Below are positions 12,708 through 21,774 of a stretch of DNA of 23,533 bases, in pieces (the first letter of the stretch is position 1; every line of letters starts with the position of its first letter). The position numbers were made by a program, and so were the translations under genes. The DNA is from JAKQHY01 sp034429475 (GTDB lineage Bacteria > Chloroflexota > Anaerolineae > B4-G1 > SLSP01): contig DAOUGD010000039.1 of the NCBI GenBank assembly GCA_034429475.1, positions 1 through 23,533 on the forward strand. Reading direction: 5' to 3'. The notes below the pieces were generated by a model. It saw only the letters and a list, made by a program, of their open reading frames with translations, did not search any database and was not told the DNA's origin.

Positions 12708-14504
12708 ATGCATCAAGAAACTATCTACATCATTGTGTTGATCTGTTCGGCCCTGGTATCAATAGGCATCGCGGTGTATGCTTGGCAGCAGCGCCAGATG
12801 CCCACGGCCCTCTCGTTTGGATGGATGATGGTGAGCGTTGCGATCTGGCTGCTGGGCTACGCTTTTGAGCTTGCTAACACTGAGCTGACACCCATGTTGT
12901 GGGGAACCAAAGTGGGCTACCTGGGGGTCGCCACAGCGCCGACGCTGTGGTTGGTGTTCGCCATCCAGTACACCGGCAAAGAACGTTGGCTCACACGGCG
13001 AAATTTGCTGGCGCTCTTCACGATGCCCAGTCTCATCATTCTCTTGGTCTGGACCAATGAGTGGCATCACCTGTACTACCCGGAATACGGGGTTGATACC
13101 ACCGGCGCGTTTCCCATGCTGGCGAACACGCGCGGAGCAACCTACTGGGGCGGAGCCGTGTATGCCTACCTGGTGCTCCTCAGCGCCACGGTTTTGTTGG
13201 TGCGGGCATGGATACGCGCGAGCAGTACCTATCGCAGACAAATCAGGGTCATTCTGAGCGGAGCAATTTTTCCGTGGGCAGCCAATTTCCTCTATCTCAC
13301 CGGCCTCAATCCCTTCCCCGATCTCAATATCACCCCACTGAGTTTTACCTTGACCGGTCTGGTAATGGCGTGGGGACTCTTTCGCTATCGTTTGCTGGAC
13401 GTCATCCCCATCGCGCGGGATAAAGTGGTAGAGAGTATGCGCGACGGCGTCATCGTCCTCGATGCGCAGGCGCGCATTGTAGATTTGAATCCCGCCGCGC
13501 AAGCTCTGCTAGGCGCGCCATTGGCCGATGTAATCGCGCAACCGGTAGCTCACGTGCTATCGGGTCAGTTGAACATGTTGCAGAACCCGCTCAATGCGCC
13601 GGAAACTCCGACGCAGATCGTTCTCGGCAGCCCACCGGCGCAACACTATTACGACCTCTATGTTTCGCCGCTATACAATCGCCGCCAACAACTCAACGGC
13701 TGGGTCGTCGTCTTGCGCGATGTGACCCAACGCAAACGCGCGGAACTGGCGCTGCAAGAACGCACGTCGGAGTTGGAAGTCCGCAATGCTGAACTGGATG
13801 CCTTTGCCCATACCGTGGCCCACGACCTGAAATCCCCATTGACCATCATTATAGGCTTCACGCAAATGACGGCCACCCAACTCAAACCACTCCTGACGGC
13901 AGACCATCTGGAAAACATGCAGCGTATCGTAAAAACCAGCAAAAAGATGGCGACGATCATTGATGAACTGCTGCTGTTGGCCAGCGTGCGGGAGATACAG
14001 CAAATGACGATGGCACCCCTAGAGATGGGGGTCATCGTCGCCGAAGTGCTTGACCGCCTGCGCAACGAAATCACAGATGCGCAGGCGGACATTCGCGTCC
14101 CGTCAACCTGGCCCGTTGCCATGGGGTACGCGCCATGGGTAGAAGAAATCTGGGTCAATTACATCAGCAACGCGATCAAATACGGCGGGCAGCCGGAGAA
14201 AGCCGTTCCGCCACGGGTGGAGTTGGGCGCCTCGCCGCCGGCCCCACCCATAGTCCCCGATCAGGACGCCGCGCAGATCGTCTTTTGGGTGCGGGATACC
14301 GGGCCGGGGTTGACGGACGAACAATGCGAGAAACTGTTCACGCCCTTCACCCGCCTGCACGTCCGCGCCCCGGGACACGGGCTGGGACTGTCCATCGTGC
14401 GGCGGATCATCGAGCGGTTGGGCGGTACAGCCGGCGTCGTCAGTGAAGTGGGACAGGGCAGTACATTCTATTTCACACTGCCCGGCCAGATAACAGCCCT
14501 ATGA
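12708..14504 (+). CDS. 7TM-PAS sensor histidine kinase
   Basis: This is a 598-residue membrane sensor kinase. Residues about 5-228 contain seven hydrophobic segments typical of the 7TM histidine-kinase N-terminal domain. A PAS domain spans about 240-345 (MRDGVIVLDAQARIVDLNPAAQALLG). A short coiled coil leads to the H-box VAHDLKSPLTIIIGF with phospho-acceptor His372. The ATPase domain has N-box NYISNAIKYGG (484-494), G1 DTGPGL (530-535) and G2 GHGLGLSIV (556-564). A Pro-rich insert lies in the ATPase domain at about 496-518. No response regulator is adjacent, so it is an orphan kinase. It has its own promoter after the galM terminator. It converges with the TPR protein gene across a 46-base gap holding a short T run and little else. 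Confidence 0.93.
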   Translation: MHQETIYIIVLICSALVSIGIAVYAWQQRQMPTALSFGWMMVSVAIWLLGYAFELANTELTPMLWGTKVGYLGVATAPTLWLVFAIQYTGKERWLTRRNLLALFTMPSLIILLVWTNEWHHLYYPEYGVDTTGAFPMLANTRGATYWGGAVYAYLVLLSATVLLVRAWIRASSTYRRQIRVILSGAIFPWAANFLYLTGLNPFPDLNITPLSFTLTGLVMAWGLFRYRLLDVIPIARDKVVESMRDGVIVLDAQARIVDLNPAAQALLGAPLADVIAQPVAHVLSGQLNMLQNPLNAPETPTQIVLGSPPAQHYYDLYVSPLYNRRQQLNGWVVVLRDVTQRKRAELALQERTSELEVRNAELDAFAHTVAHDLKSPLTIIIGFTQMTATQLKPLLTADHLENMQRIVKTSKKMATIIDELLLLASVREIQQMTMAPLEMGVIVAEVLDRLRNEITDAQADIRVPSTWPVAMGYAPWVEEIWVNYISNAIKYGGQPEKAVPPRVELGASPPAPPIVPDQDAAQIVFWVRDTGPGLTDEQCEKLFTPFTRLHVRAPGHGLGLSIVRRIIERLGGTAGVVSEVGQGSTFYFTLPGQITAL

Positions 14505-14550
14505 CATACATTTTTTGCTTCAAACTATCGTCTGACCAACGTTAACGATG

Positions 14551-16128
14551 CTATGACTCGGCAGCAGTTTCTTGATCGGCGACTAAAGCAGCCAGCCGCT
14601 CCACCTGGGGATTGTTGGGACTGAAACGGCGAGCGTCGGCCAGCGTCCGGTGGGCCATCTCCAGATACCCCAGGTTGACATAGGCAGCAACCAGTTGGAG
14701 ATAGGCCTCTAGCCGTTGCTCCATGATGAGGGAACGGCGCAGGTGCAGCGCCGCCAACGCCCACATGCGGGCCTGCGCGTGACGGCGTCCATGCATCCAA
14801 AAGGATGCCGCCGTGTGCTCCACATCGCGATCCAACTTCAACAACAAGCGCCGCTCGGTGATTTCAAAATGATCTTGAATGCCCAACAGAAAGACCAGGG
14901 ATATCCCCGCAAAAATCAAGGAAATCAGCGCGCCCGCCCCAATCCCCCACTGCATATAGCGGACGGCGATACCGGCCAGTCGCCCTTCTCCGGCGGGATT
15001 GCCCCCCAGGCCGCCAAACAACAGGAGCAGCCCGTAGATCAATCCCAGCAAGAGCCGTGTTCCCGCCAGCGCGACGCTCACGTAAAAAAGCGGCTGCCAG
15101 CGGGTCAAAATCATCAGAAAAATCAGGACAGCCAACATGCCCGGCACAAGCGGCAGCCAGAAGAAGAACGGCGGCGCCGTCGCCAGCACAGCCGTGTAGC
15201 TGGGAGGCGCAACCGATAGACGCCCCAGGTAAAACTGCAACACCATGTTAAAATCTGACGGCTCTACCAACAGAGTTACATAAGCCACAAACAGCATCGC
15301 CAACAGCCCGGCAATAAGCAGGAGGATGCCCTCAAAAGCCAGCGTCAACCCATACGCCGGGCGGGCGGACGGCACTACCCGGCTGCGTTCCCACAAGACC
15401 TGTCCACAGGCGGCGCAGCGCCGATCCTCGTAAAGCGTCACGGCGGCGCAAGCAGGGCACATCAGCTCGTCGGAAAACAGCGCCGCCGAGGCGATTTCGG
15501 CGGCATTCAACTCAATGGGGCTGCGGTAATCCGTCGTTTCAGCCGGAGGAGGCGTTTGCTCCACCGGGACAAACAGGCTGTCGGGCAAACCAGTATCTTC
15601 GGCAAACGGCGGTTCGCACAACGTCGCGGCCTCGCGGACGCGCCGGATGTCCGCCAAAGCCTGGCGGGCCGCCGCGTGGTCAGGGTCCAATGCCAGCACA
15701 TTCTCAAGACAAATCTCCTGATCCTCCGGCGCCTCCACCAACTGCCCCAATTCCCACCACGCCGCCACGTTGACTTCGTCCGCCGCGACCACTTGCAGTA
15801 GCAGTTCACGCGCGCGCGGCCGGTCGCTGGCAACCTCAGCCTGTAGCGCCTCATGCATCCACACCTGGAGCTGCTGCGTCCGCGCCATCTCCAACGCCTG
15901 TTGCAGTTGTGGCTGCTCCGGGTTGTGATCCAACGCCTGCGCCAGACATGCGACGCGCGCGTTCGCATCCGACATGGCGCCGCTGAGCCACAGCCAGGCC
16001 GGGATATTCGTGGGATCGGCAGCTACGACGCGCGCCAGCGCCGTCTGAGCCTCGGCCATCTGCCCGGCTTTGGCGGCTGCGATTCCCTCTCGCAGCCAGG
16101 TTTGCACTTGATTGGGATCAACATTCAT
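14551..16128 (-). CDS. TPR / zinc-ribbon / multi-helix membrane protein of unknown function
   Basis: This is a 525-residue protein I do not recognise as a named family. Residues about 5-165 form TPR-like helical repeats (for example GIAAAKAGQMAEAQTALARVVAADP). A zinc ribbon follows with C224-x2-C227 and C238-x2-C241. About four transmembrane helices lie at 262-286, 315-342, 345-372 and 393-417. A C-terminal helical, TPR-like tail (450-520) completes it, so both soluble ends could sit on the cytoplasmic side as scaffolds. I start at ATG 16128 behind GGATGG. The eight extra residues of the open frame to 16152 would overlap a hairpin. It is the last gene of a minus-strand run with two kinases and an anchored coiled-coil protein, which suggests a membrane-linked assembly or signalling role. 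Confidence 0.8.
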   Translation of the reverse strand: MNVDPNQVQTWLREGIAAAKAGQMAEAQTALARVVAADPTNIPAWLWLSGAMSDANARVACLAQALDHNPEQPQLQQALEMARTQQLQVWMHEALQAEVASDRPRARELLLQVVAADEVNVAAWWELGQLVEAPEDQEICLENVLALDPDHAAARQALADIRRVREAATLCEPPFAEDTGLPDSLFVPVEQTPPPAETTDYRSPIELNAAEIASAALFSDELMCPACAAVTLYEDRRCAACGQVLWERSRVVPSARPAYGLTLAFEGILLLIAGLLAMLFVAYVTLLVEPSDFNMVLQFYLGRLSVAPPSYTAVLATAPPFFFWLPLVPGMLAVLIFLMILTRWQPLFYVSVALAGTRLLLGLIYGLLLLFGGLGGNPAGEGRLAGIAVRYMQWGIGAGALISLIFAGISLVFLLGIQDHFEITERRLLLKLDRDVEHTAASFWMHGRRHAQARMWALAALHLRRSLIMEQRLEAYLQLVAAYVNLGYLEMAHRTLADARRFSPNNPQVERLAALVADQETAAES

Positions 16129-16150
16129 TTGAAACCATCCGGTATAAAAC

Positions 16151-16184
16151 ACAAATCACCCGTCGTGACGCGCGGGTGATTTGT
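16151..16184 (-). terminator. Perfect 12-bp hairpin between two operon genes
   Basis: ACAAATCACCCG (16151-16162) and CGGGTGATTTGT (16173-16184) are perfect inverse copies around a 10-base loop. Read on the minus strand the hairpin is followed by GTTTTAT, so it could act as a weak terminator or attenuator after the coiled-coil protein gene. It ends 22 bases before the TPR gene start, so it could also modulate that gene's translation or mRNA stability. Confidence 0.55.
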
Positions 16185-16200
16185 GGTAGAACACAGCGCC

Positions 16201-17781
16201 TTATTTGCTCCCCATCACACCCCAACTCTGCACCATGTCGGCGACGGCCGAGCGGGTGGCCTCCGCTCCGAAGCCCCACGCCAGCAGGGTGAAGTAGTCG
16301 CCGACGCCATTTGCGCCAAAGTCGGGGCGGGCAGCGTAAAGTTCCATAAACCCGGCCAGCGCCAGGGAGATTACCGCGACGGCATAGGTCAGCCAGGTGA
16401 ACCAGCGCAGCCGACGTCGGGCGTCCACAATCTTGGCGGGCAGCACTTGCATCTGGATACTGGGAAGTCCGGCCAATAAAGGGAGAGTCTCTGAGACATC
16501 TTTAGGAATGGCAAACGATGCATTGGGATTGGGGCGCATTGCATCAAGCGCCGCCGTTACGGCGTTCTGCAAAGCCAAGTAGCCGCCCTCATCCCCCGGC
16601 GTCAGCGCGGCGAGGGCCTGCTTGAATTCTGCCGCCCGCACCAACCAGTCGGCTTGTTCCGCCTCCGGCAAGTCGGCGCTCATTTTTTCAAGTTTGGCAA
16701 TCTGCGTTTGCAGGGCGCTCTGACGTATATGGACGAAGCTCGCCTCGATTTCGGCGTCCAATTGAGTGATGGCCGATTCGTCGTCAGGATTGAGCGCATA
16801 TAACTTGCGCCGCAACACGGCGGCCTGGGAAACGCCCTGCCCCTCGCCCACCCGCTCCAACGCCGTCAAGCGCGCCTCCAACGCCTCAAAGCGGTTGACC
16901 TGCCCGGTCAACTGTTCCAATTTCCCCCGGAACTCTTGTGGGGTGGGCAGCATATCTGGAATGCCGCGCAGGGCGTCCCGCGCCGCCTGCTGCACCTCTT
17001 GCAAGTAGAGAGCCTGGGCGCTGATGCCGGCCAGTTTCTCGGACAAAGCCCGGTGATACTTCAATTGTTCCAACCAATCCGGGCGACTTCGACGCCAGGT
17101 CAACCACACCTGCTCGGCGCGCGCCGCCGCCTCACGGGCAACCTCCCAGCGCTGGCCCTCCAACGCGGCTTCGACGTCCACCAGTTCGGCCTCCACCCGG
17201 TCGAAGAAGGGGCGGCCCAGATCTTCCAGGGCTTTGTCCACCTTCATCTGCGTGCGGATTTGACCGAGTTGCACCAGGATTTCGTCGCGGGGACGGCCCC
17301 GCGCGCGGTAATTGGAGACGCCAATCCCCAGCGCCACGCCCACCACCAGCGCACCCAGCGGCAGCCAGGGCCGCTCTTTCACGGTCACGCTCACCGGGAC
17401 CGACAGGCTGCCACCCTCATAGCTGAGCAACAATTCGCCGGTAAAAGCGCCGCAGGGAACCTGCTGCAAGTCGAAACTCACGGGGATGGTCAGCAAGTCG
17501 CCGGCCGCGAGGCTGGCGGCCGGCAAGTCCACGCCGACGACCCCGGCAGGCAACACCTCGTCGCCCTGCGCCCCGACCAGGTCCAGAGAAACCACCTGCA
17601 AGCCGGTCAACGATTCGGAGGTCCGCAGGAGCAAAGTCCGCGCGGCCACCTGCCCGCGCACCGCGGCGATGTTAATCTGCGCAGGTGAAACGCTTATCCC
17701 GCCCTGCGCAGTCAATGGCGCTGTCCACGCCAAAACGATGATTCCCACCCACACGATCCGGCTCATCCAATGATGTCGCAT
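16201..17781 (-). CDS. Signal-peptide Ig-like / coiled-coil membrane protein of unknown function
   Basis: This is a 526-residue protein. Residues 1-26 form a signal peptide (basic start, hydrophobic core, cleavage near TAQG). Residues about 28-135 are beta-rich and Ig-like and would lie outside. Residues about 138-157 form a transmembrane helix followed by the basic stop-transfer RARGRPR. Residues about 165-400 are charged alpha-helical segments with coiled-coil character and would be cytoplasmic. Residues about 459-478 form a further helix, and the C-terminal YFTLLAWGFGAEATRSAVADM segment is a short membrane-associated motif. I recognise no named family. The ATG at 17781 has a perfect AGGAGG six bases upstream (17788-17793). 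It lies between the kinase gene and the TPR membrane protein gene, so outside sensing coupled to an internal scaffold is a reasonable guess. Confidence 0.8.
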   Translation of the reverse strand: MRHHWMSRIVWVGIIVLAWTAPLTAQGGISVSPAQINIAAVRGQVAARTLLLRTSESLTGLQVVSLDLVGAQGDEVLPAGVVGVDLPAASLAAGDLLTIPVSFDLQQVPCGAFTGELLLSYEGGSLSVPVSVTVKERPWLPLGALVVGVALGIGVSNYRARGRPRDEILVQLGQIRTQMKVDKALEDLGRPFFDRVEAELVDVEAALEGQRWEVAREAAARAEQVWLTWRRSRPDWLEQLKYHRALSEKLAGISAQALYLQEVQQAARDALRGIPDMLPTPQEFRGKLEQLTGQVNRFEALEARLTALERVGEGQGVSQAAVLRRKLYALNPDDESAITQLDAEIEASFVHIRQSALQTQIAKLEKMSADLPEAEQADWLVRAAEFKQALAALTPGDEGGYLALQNAVTAALDAMRPNPNASFAIPKDVSETLPLLAGLPSIQMQVLPAKIVDARRRLRWFTWLTYAVAVISLALAGFMELYAARPDFGANGVGDYFTLLAWGFGAEATRSAVADMVQSWGVMGSK

Positions 17782-17801
17782 GGTTGCCCTCCTGAAAATA
17801 G

Positions 17802-17855
17802 CCTCAACGGATTCAACGGAAAATCACCCGTTAAAATCCGCTTAATCCGTTGAGG
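17802..17855. repeat. AACGGATT-type repeat hairpin
   Basis: CCTCAACGGATT (17802-17813) and AATCCGTTGAGG (17844-17855) are perfect inverse copies, and inner copies of the same unit pair imperfectly. On the minus strand the hairpin is followed by CTATTTTCA and the AGGAGG of the next gene. This is the same boundary plus Shine-Dalgarno arrangement seen in the 9411-9793 array. Confidence 0.8.
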
Positions 17856-17865
17856 AAAATGATCT

Positions 17866-19185
17866 TTATGCAGTCGCCGGTGAATCGCCAGGGTCCGGCT
17901 CAGGTGTCCGCATCATAATTGGCAGGGTGAAAATGAAGCGGCTGCCGTGCCCCTCGACGCTTTCGGCCCAAATCCGCCCGCCGTGCTGGGAAACCACTTC
18001 CCGCGCAATCGCCAGGCCCAGCCCCAACCCACCGTGATGGCGCACCAGGTGATCTTCCACCTGATAGAAAGGCTCAAAGATACGCTCAAGTTGGTCCTTG
18101 GGAATTCCAATGCCGTTATCCGCCACCGCCACCGCCACCCGGCCCGTATGGTGCGCGACGGCGATTTCAATCCGGCCACCTTCCTGGGTGAATCTGACGG
18201 CGTTGTTCAGCAAGTTGTTCAACACCAGGGCGATTTTGCCGGGGTCGCCATTCACCATGACGGGTGATGGCGGCAGTTTGAGTTGCAGTTCTTGCTGCTT
18301 GGCGCTGGCCAGCGCTCCCCACTCCCGCGCGACCTCGTTGATCGTGTCCTGCAAGACAAATTCTTTCGGGGTCAACGTCAGCGAACGCGCGTCCAGGTAA
18401 TTCAGGTTCGTCATCTGGTCAATCACCGCCTGCAATTTGCTGGCCCCCTTGAGCACCATGTCGAGGTCGCTGCTCGTCTCGGCGGAAGCCTGCTCCCGCA
18501 AGAAGCTGGCGTACCCTTGCACGATCATCAACGGGGTGCGGAGTTCGTGAGAAGCAATGCTGATAAAATTGGACTTGAGCCGATCCAGTTCCGAGAGGCG
18601 GCGGTTGGCGTCCTGCAAGCGGGCGACCAACCGGGCGTTTTCGATGGCGACGGCGGCGTGCGAGGCCATCGTGAAAAGCACCTGCACGTCTTCCTGATCA
18701 AAGGGGACGCGGTCGAACTTGTTGAGGGCTTCTAACACCCCGATGCGCCGGTTGCGCACCTGCATCGGCACCCCTAAAATGGATTGCGTGTGGAAGCTGA
18801 TGCTCTGGTCTACGCCGGTATAGTGGCGCGTGTCGTCCCGCACGTCGTCCACAATGGTCGGCTGACCGGTGGCGTAGATGGAGCCGGCAATGCTGCCTTC
18901 CAGAGGCACCTTGATCTTGCGCAACTTCTCCTGGCTCTCGCCGGTGGCCGCGGCAAAAAACAACTCCCCCGTGCGTTCGTCCAGCAGCATGATGGAAGCG
19001 GTCTGGGCATCCACCAGCTTGGCCGCGGTTTTGATGATCAATTCCAGCAATTCGGACAAATCGAGGGTGGAGTTTAACAGGTGACCGATCGTCACCATCT
19101 GATCCAGACGCGCCACCTTTTTTTCCAGGTGATGCACGTAATCGTCGCCTTCCATCATAATCAAGGCTTGATTAGGTACACTCAT
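17866..19185 (-). CDS. GAF-domain sensor histidine kinase
   Basis: This is a 439-residue soluble histidine kinase. A short coiled coil (14-32) precedes a GAF domain at about 40-185 (SIMLLDERTGELFFAAATGE, then LGVPMQVRNRRIGVLEALNK). The H-box is ISIASHELRTPLMIVQGY with His213. The ATPase domain has N-box LNNLLNNAVRFT (322-333), G1 DNGIGIP (356-362) and G2 GGLGLGLAI (385-393). There are no membrane helices, so it senses an internal signal or is recruited to a membrane partner. The ATG at 19185 has GGGGAGG seven bases upstream. It starts 21 bases after the larger GAF kinase and is surely co-transcribed with it. No receiver-domain protein is nearby. Confidence 0.95.
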   Translation of the reverse strand: MSVPNQALIMMEGDDYVHHLEKKVARLDQMVTIGHLLNSTLDLSELLELIIKTAAKLVDAQTASIMLLDERTGELFFAAATGESQEKLRKIKVPLEGSIAGSIYATGQPTIVDDVRDDTRHYTGVDQSISFHTQSILGVPMQVRNRRIGVLEALNKFDRVPFDQEDVQVLFTMASHAAVAIENARLVARLQDANRRLSELDRLKSNFISIASHELRTPLMIVQGYASFLREQASAETSSDLDMVLKGASKLQAVIDQMTNLNYLDARSLTLTPKEFVLQDTINEVAREWGALASAKQQELQLKLPPSPVMVNGDPGKIALVLNNLLNNAVRFTQEGGRIEIAVAHHTGRVAVAVADNGIGIPKDQLERIFEPFYQVEDHLVRHHGGLGLGLAIAREVVSQHGGRIWAESVEGHGSRFIFTLPIMMRTPEPDPGDSPATA

Positions 19186-19206
19186 TGCCTACCTCCCCTT
19201 AACCGT

Positions 19207-21723
19207 TTAACGCTCAGTAATCGTCTCTGCTTCGGTCAGCAAACATTGTGGATTCAACGGCAGCGCCACGTAGAAGGTGCTGCCGGGGCATGTGACTTCA
19301 TCGTAGCCGGCGCTCTCGACCCAAATTTTGCCGCCGTGCGCCTCGATAATGCCACGCGCAATCGCCAGTCCCAGGCCCGGCCCGCCGCCCTTGAACTTGG
19401 TCATACCGGTGGAGTGTAACGCGATCTCGCCCGTCTGGTAGAACTTGGCAAAGATGAGCTGCTGCATGCCGGGGTCAATGCCAATGCCGGTATCCTGAAT
19501 CATCACCTCAATGCCATCAGCGAACAATTCAGGGTCTTCTACCGTCAACGTCCGCCCGGTGATGGTAATCGCCCCGCCGTCAGGCGTATATTTGATAGCG
19601 TTCACCAGCAGGTGATAAAACACTTTACGGATCGCCTCGATGTCGGCCTCAATCATGGGCAAATCATCCAGCCCGGCTAGGGTCAGGTGTAGGTCACGCT
19701 GCTTCAAATCGTCGGCCAAACGCTGCCGGATGTTGTGGATGAGCTGCGCTATTCCCATCGGCTCCGGGTGCAATTGCAGCACCCGGCTGTCAATCTTCGC
19801 CATATCCAACATGCTGTCCACAATCGTGTGCAATCGCGCCGTCCCGGCCTGGATACCCTCTACCAGTTGGTAGTGATAGTCGTTGTCCTGGATTTTGGGA
19901 TCGCTCAACAAGATTTGGCTGTAACCGTTCAAGACGGTCAACGGCGTGCGCAACTCGTGGGAAGCTACCGAGATAAAATCCGACTTGGTGCGGTCCAGGC
20001 GTTCCAACTGCGCGTAGGTGATCCGCAGTTGTTGCAACGTCTGTTCCAACTGCACATTAGCAACGTTCACATCCTCATACAACTTAGCGTTTTCCAACGC
20101 CGCTGCGGCCTGACCGGCAAACGCCTGGGCCAGCGTTACTTCACTGTCCGTATAAGGCTCCGGGCGCTCACGGGTCAAGGACAACATGCCAATGACTTCT
20201 TCTTCCTGAACCAAGGGCACTCCCAACCAGGAACGCGCCAGAGGCAACCCCTCTACGTGTTGCCAATCCGGGTACTGGCTGACATTGGGGATGAGCACCG
20301 GCCGCTGGGTCTGCTGCATCGTCACAAACATATCCCCTTCTTTAATCTTGACCCGCAAGTTTTGCGATTGCGCCGTTTCAGGGAAGCCCCTGGACGCCGG
20401 CATTACCATCTCCGCGCCGGCCGCCAACAAAATTGAGCCGCGATCATAGGGCACGATGTCGGCCATTTTCTCCAGGATGAGGTCCAGCACCTCCGAAAGC
20501 ACCACCGTGCGAGAAAGCGCCCGGCCTACTTCCCGTAGCTTCTCCGAAAACAGCCGCCGCTGGTGCTCGCCCGCGTAGAGTGAGGCGTTTTGAATGGCGA
20601 CCGCGATCTGATCGGCCAGGGACTGCAAGATGCGCACATCCTCCACAGCGAAAGCGGCTTCCTGCGTACTCTGAATGTCCAGCACGCCCAACATCTTGGT
20701 GGCGGCCATCAGAGGCAGGGCCAACTCAGCGCGCGTATAGGGGATGTCGGCCACCGCGATGTACCGGGGGTCCTTAGTCACGTCAGGCACGTTGAGCAGC
20801 AAACGCTGCGACGCCACCCAGCCGGTAATCCCTGCCTTCCCCACCGGGACTTTGAAACCCTCGGCGCACAACTTTTGTCCAGCCTCGCCGGTTCCCGCCC
20901 GCACCACAAGATTTTCGCCCGCTTCATCCAGCAGCAAGATGCTGACGAAATAATAGCCAAACTGGTCTTTGAGCAGCGCCACAACTTGTGGCAGCAGCGA
21001 TTCCGGGTCGAGGATGTAAGTGATACGTTCCACCACGCCAACAGTAGTTTCCAACGCGCGCCGCAGGTGTTCGCCGGAACGCAGCGCCACTTCCAGGTCG
21101 GCGCGCTGCTGCGCATCGTTCAGCCGCAGCGTCTCCAGACGTTGATGGGTGCGCACCCGCATCCAATAAACCACCAGAGCAATGACCACGGCGGAAACGA
21201 TGGCAAACGCGAAATGCGCCCACGCGGAACTGGGGGTAGCAAACCCGAAGGCGTAAATTCCCCAACCCAGCGCCGCCAACCCCGCCAGCAGAACCAACCA
21301 GGGAAAGGAGAGCAGAATCAATCCCAGGCCGATCACAAACAACAGCACATTCGTCGTTTGCAGGGGATCATCGGAAAGGTAGAGGTGCAGCAGGGTATTG
21401 AGCAAAATGACCGCCGCCATCATAGCCGCGACCGGGTGCGCCCAACGTGGCGGCAACGTCTGGCGCGACAACCAGGCGCGCAAACCAAAAGCCAACGCAG
21501 CCGTGACCGCCGCCACCGTCGTCATGACCCAACGAATCGTCCCGACCAGCAGCAGCAAATGGCTGACGGCAAAGAACACAAACACCAGGCCAAAAACCAA
21601 CGCCATCTGTGGGAGGCTGTCGCGCAAGTTAGTATCCAGCGTCAGACGCAACGCCTCACGGGTCAGGCCCACCGGTGCGGTGCCCGTCGAATCCTGGTTG
21701 TGTTGCGAGGTAGAATCGTTCAT
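19207..21723 (-). CDS. Membrane-bound double-GAF sensor histidine kinase
   Basis: This is an 838-residue kinase. Hydrophobic segments at about 40-62, 66-82, 98-117, 124-160 and 168-188 anchor it. A coiled coil leads into GAF1 (about 235-380, with GWVASQRLLLNVPDVTKDPRY) and GAF2 (about 405-548, with SILLAAGAEMVMPASRG and SWLGVPLVQEEEVIGMLSL). A second coiled coil (553-580) joins the H-box ISVASHELRTPLTVLNGYSQ with His589. The ATPase domain has N-box YHLLVNAIKYTPDGG (703-717), G1 DTGIGI (744-749) and G2 GPGLGLAIARGI (781-792). I start at ATG 21723, where AAGGA precedes by eight bases. The Met five codons upstream has no ribosome site. It heads the minus-strand operon down to 14551. Confidence 0.94.
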   Translation of the reverse strand: MNDSTSQHNQDSTGTAPVGLTREALRLTLDTNLRDSLPQMALVFGLVFVFFAVSHLLLLVGTIRWVMTTVAAVTAALAFGLRAWLSRQTLPPRWAHPVAAMMAAVILLNTLLHLYLSDDPLQTTNVLLFVIGLGLILLSFPWLVLLAGLAALGWGIYAFGFATPSSAWAHFAFAIVSAVVIALVVYWMRVRTHQRLETLRLNDAQQRADLEVALRSGEHLRRALETTVGVVERITYILDPESLLPQVVALLKDQFGYYFVSILLLDEAGENLVVRAGTGEAGQKLCAEGFKVPVGKAGITGWVASQRLLLNVPDVTKDPRYIAVADIPYTRAELALPLMAATKMLGVLDIQSTQEAAFAVEDVRILQSLADQIAVAIQNASLYAGEHQRRLFSEKLREVGRALSRTVVLSEVLDLILEKMADIVPYDRGSILLAAGAEMVMPASRGFPETAQSQNLRVKIKEGDMFVTMQQTQRPVLIPNVSQYPDWQHVEGLPLARSWLGVPLVQEEEVIGMLSLTRERPEPYTDSEVTLAQAFAGQAAAALENAKLYEDVNVANVQLEQTLQQLRITYAQLERLDRTKSDFISVASHELRTPLTVLNGYSQILLSDPKIQDNDYHYQLVEGIQAGTARLHTIVDSMLDMAKIDSRVLQLHPEPMGIAQLIHNIRQRLADDLKQRDLHLTLAGLDDLPMIEADIEAIRKVFYHLLVNAIKYTPDGGAITITGRTLTVEDPELFADGIEVMIQDTGIGIDPGMQQLIFAKFYQTGEIALHSTGMTKFKGGGPGLGLAIARGIIEAHGGKIWVESAGYDEVTCPGSTFYVALPLNPQCLLTEAETITER

Positions 21724-21743
21724 GGGGAATTCCTTCATCTATG

Positions 21744-21772
21744 ATTCTATCACAACGTCAAGCCGCAAGCAA
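21744..21772 (-). promoter_or_regulatory. Sigma70-like promoter of the GAF kinase operon
   Basis: On the minus strand TTGCTT (21772-21767) and TAGAAT (21749-21744) are spaced by 17 bp. Transcription would start near 21737, giving a short leader before ATG 21723. It lies between the heptamer array and the kinase gene. Confidence 0.6.
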
Positions 21773-21774
21773 AC

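Noticed and set aside
20590..21744. A long plus-strand frame of 384 codons opposite the membrane GAF kinase.
   Set aside because: It is antisense to a clearly conserved kinase. Its composition (rich in Arg, Gln, His) is that of a shadow frame.
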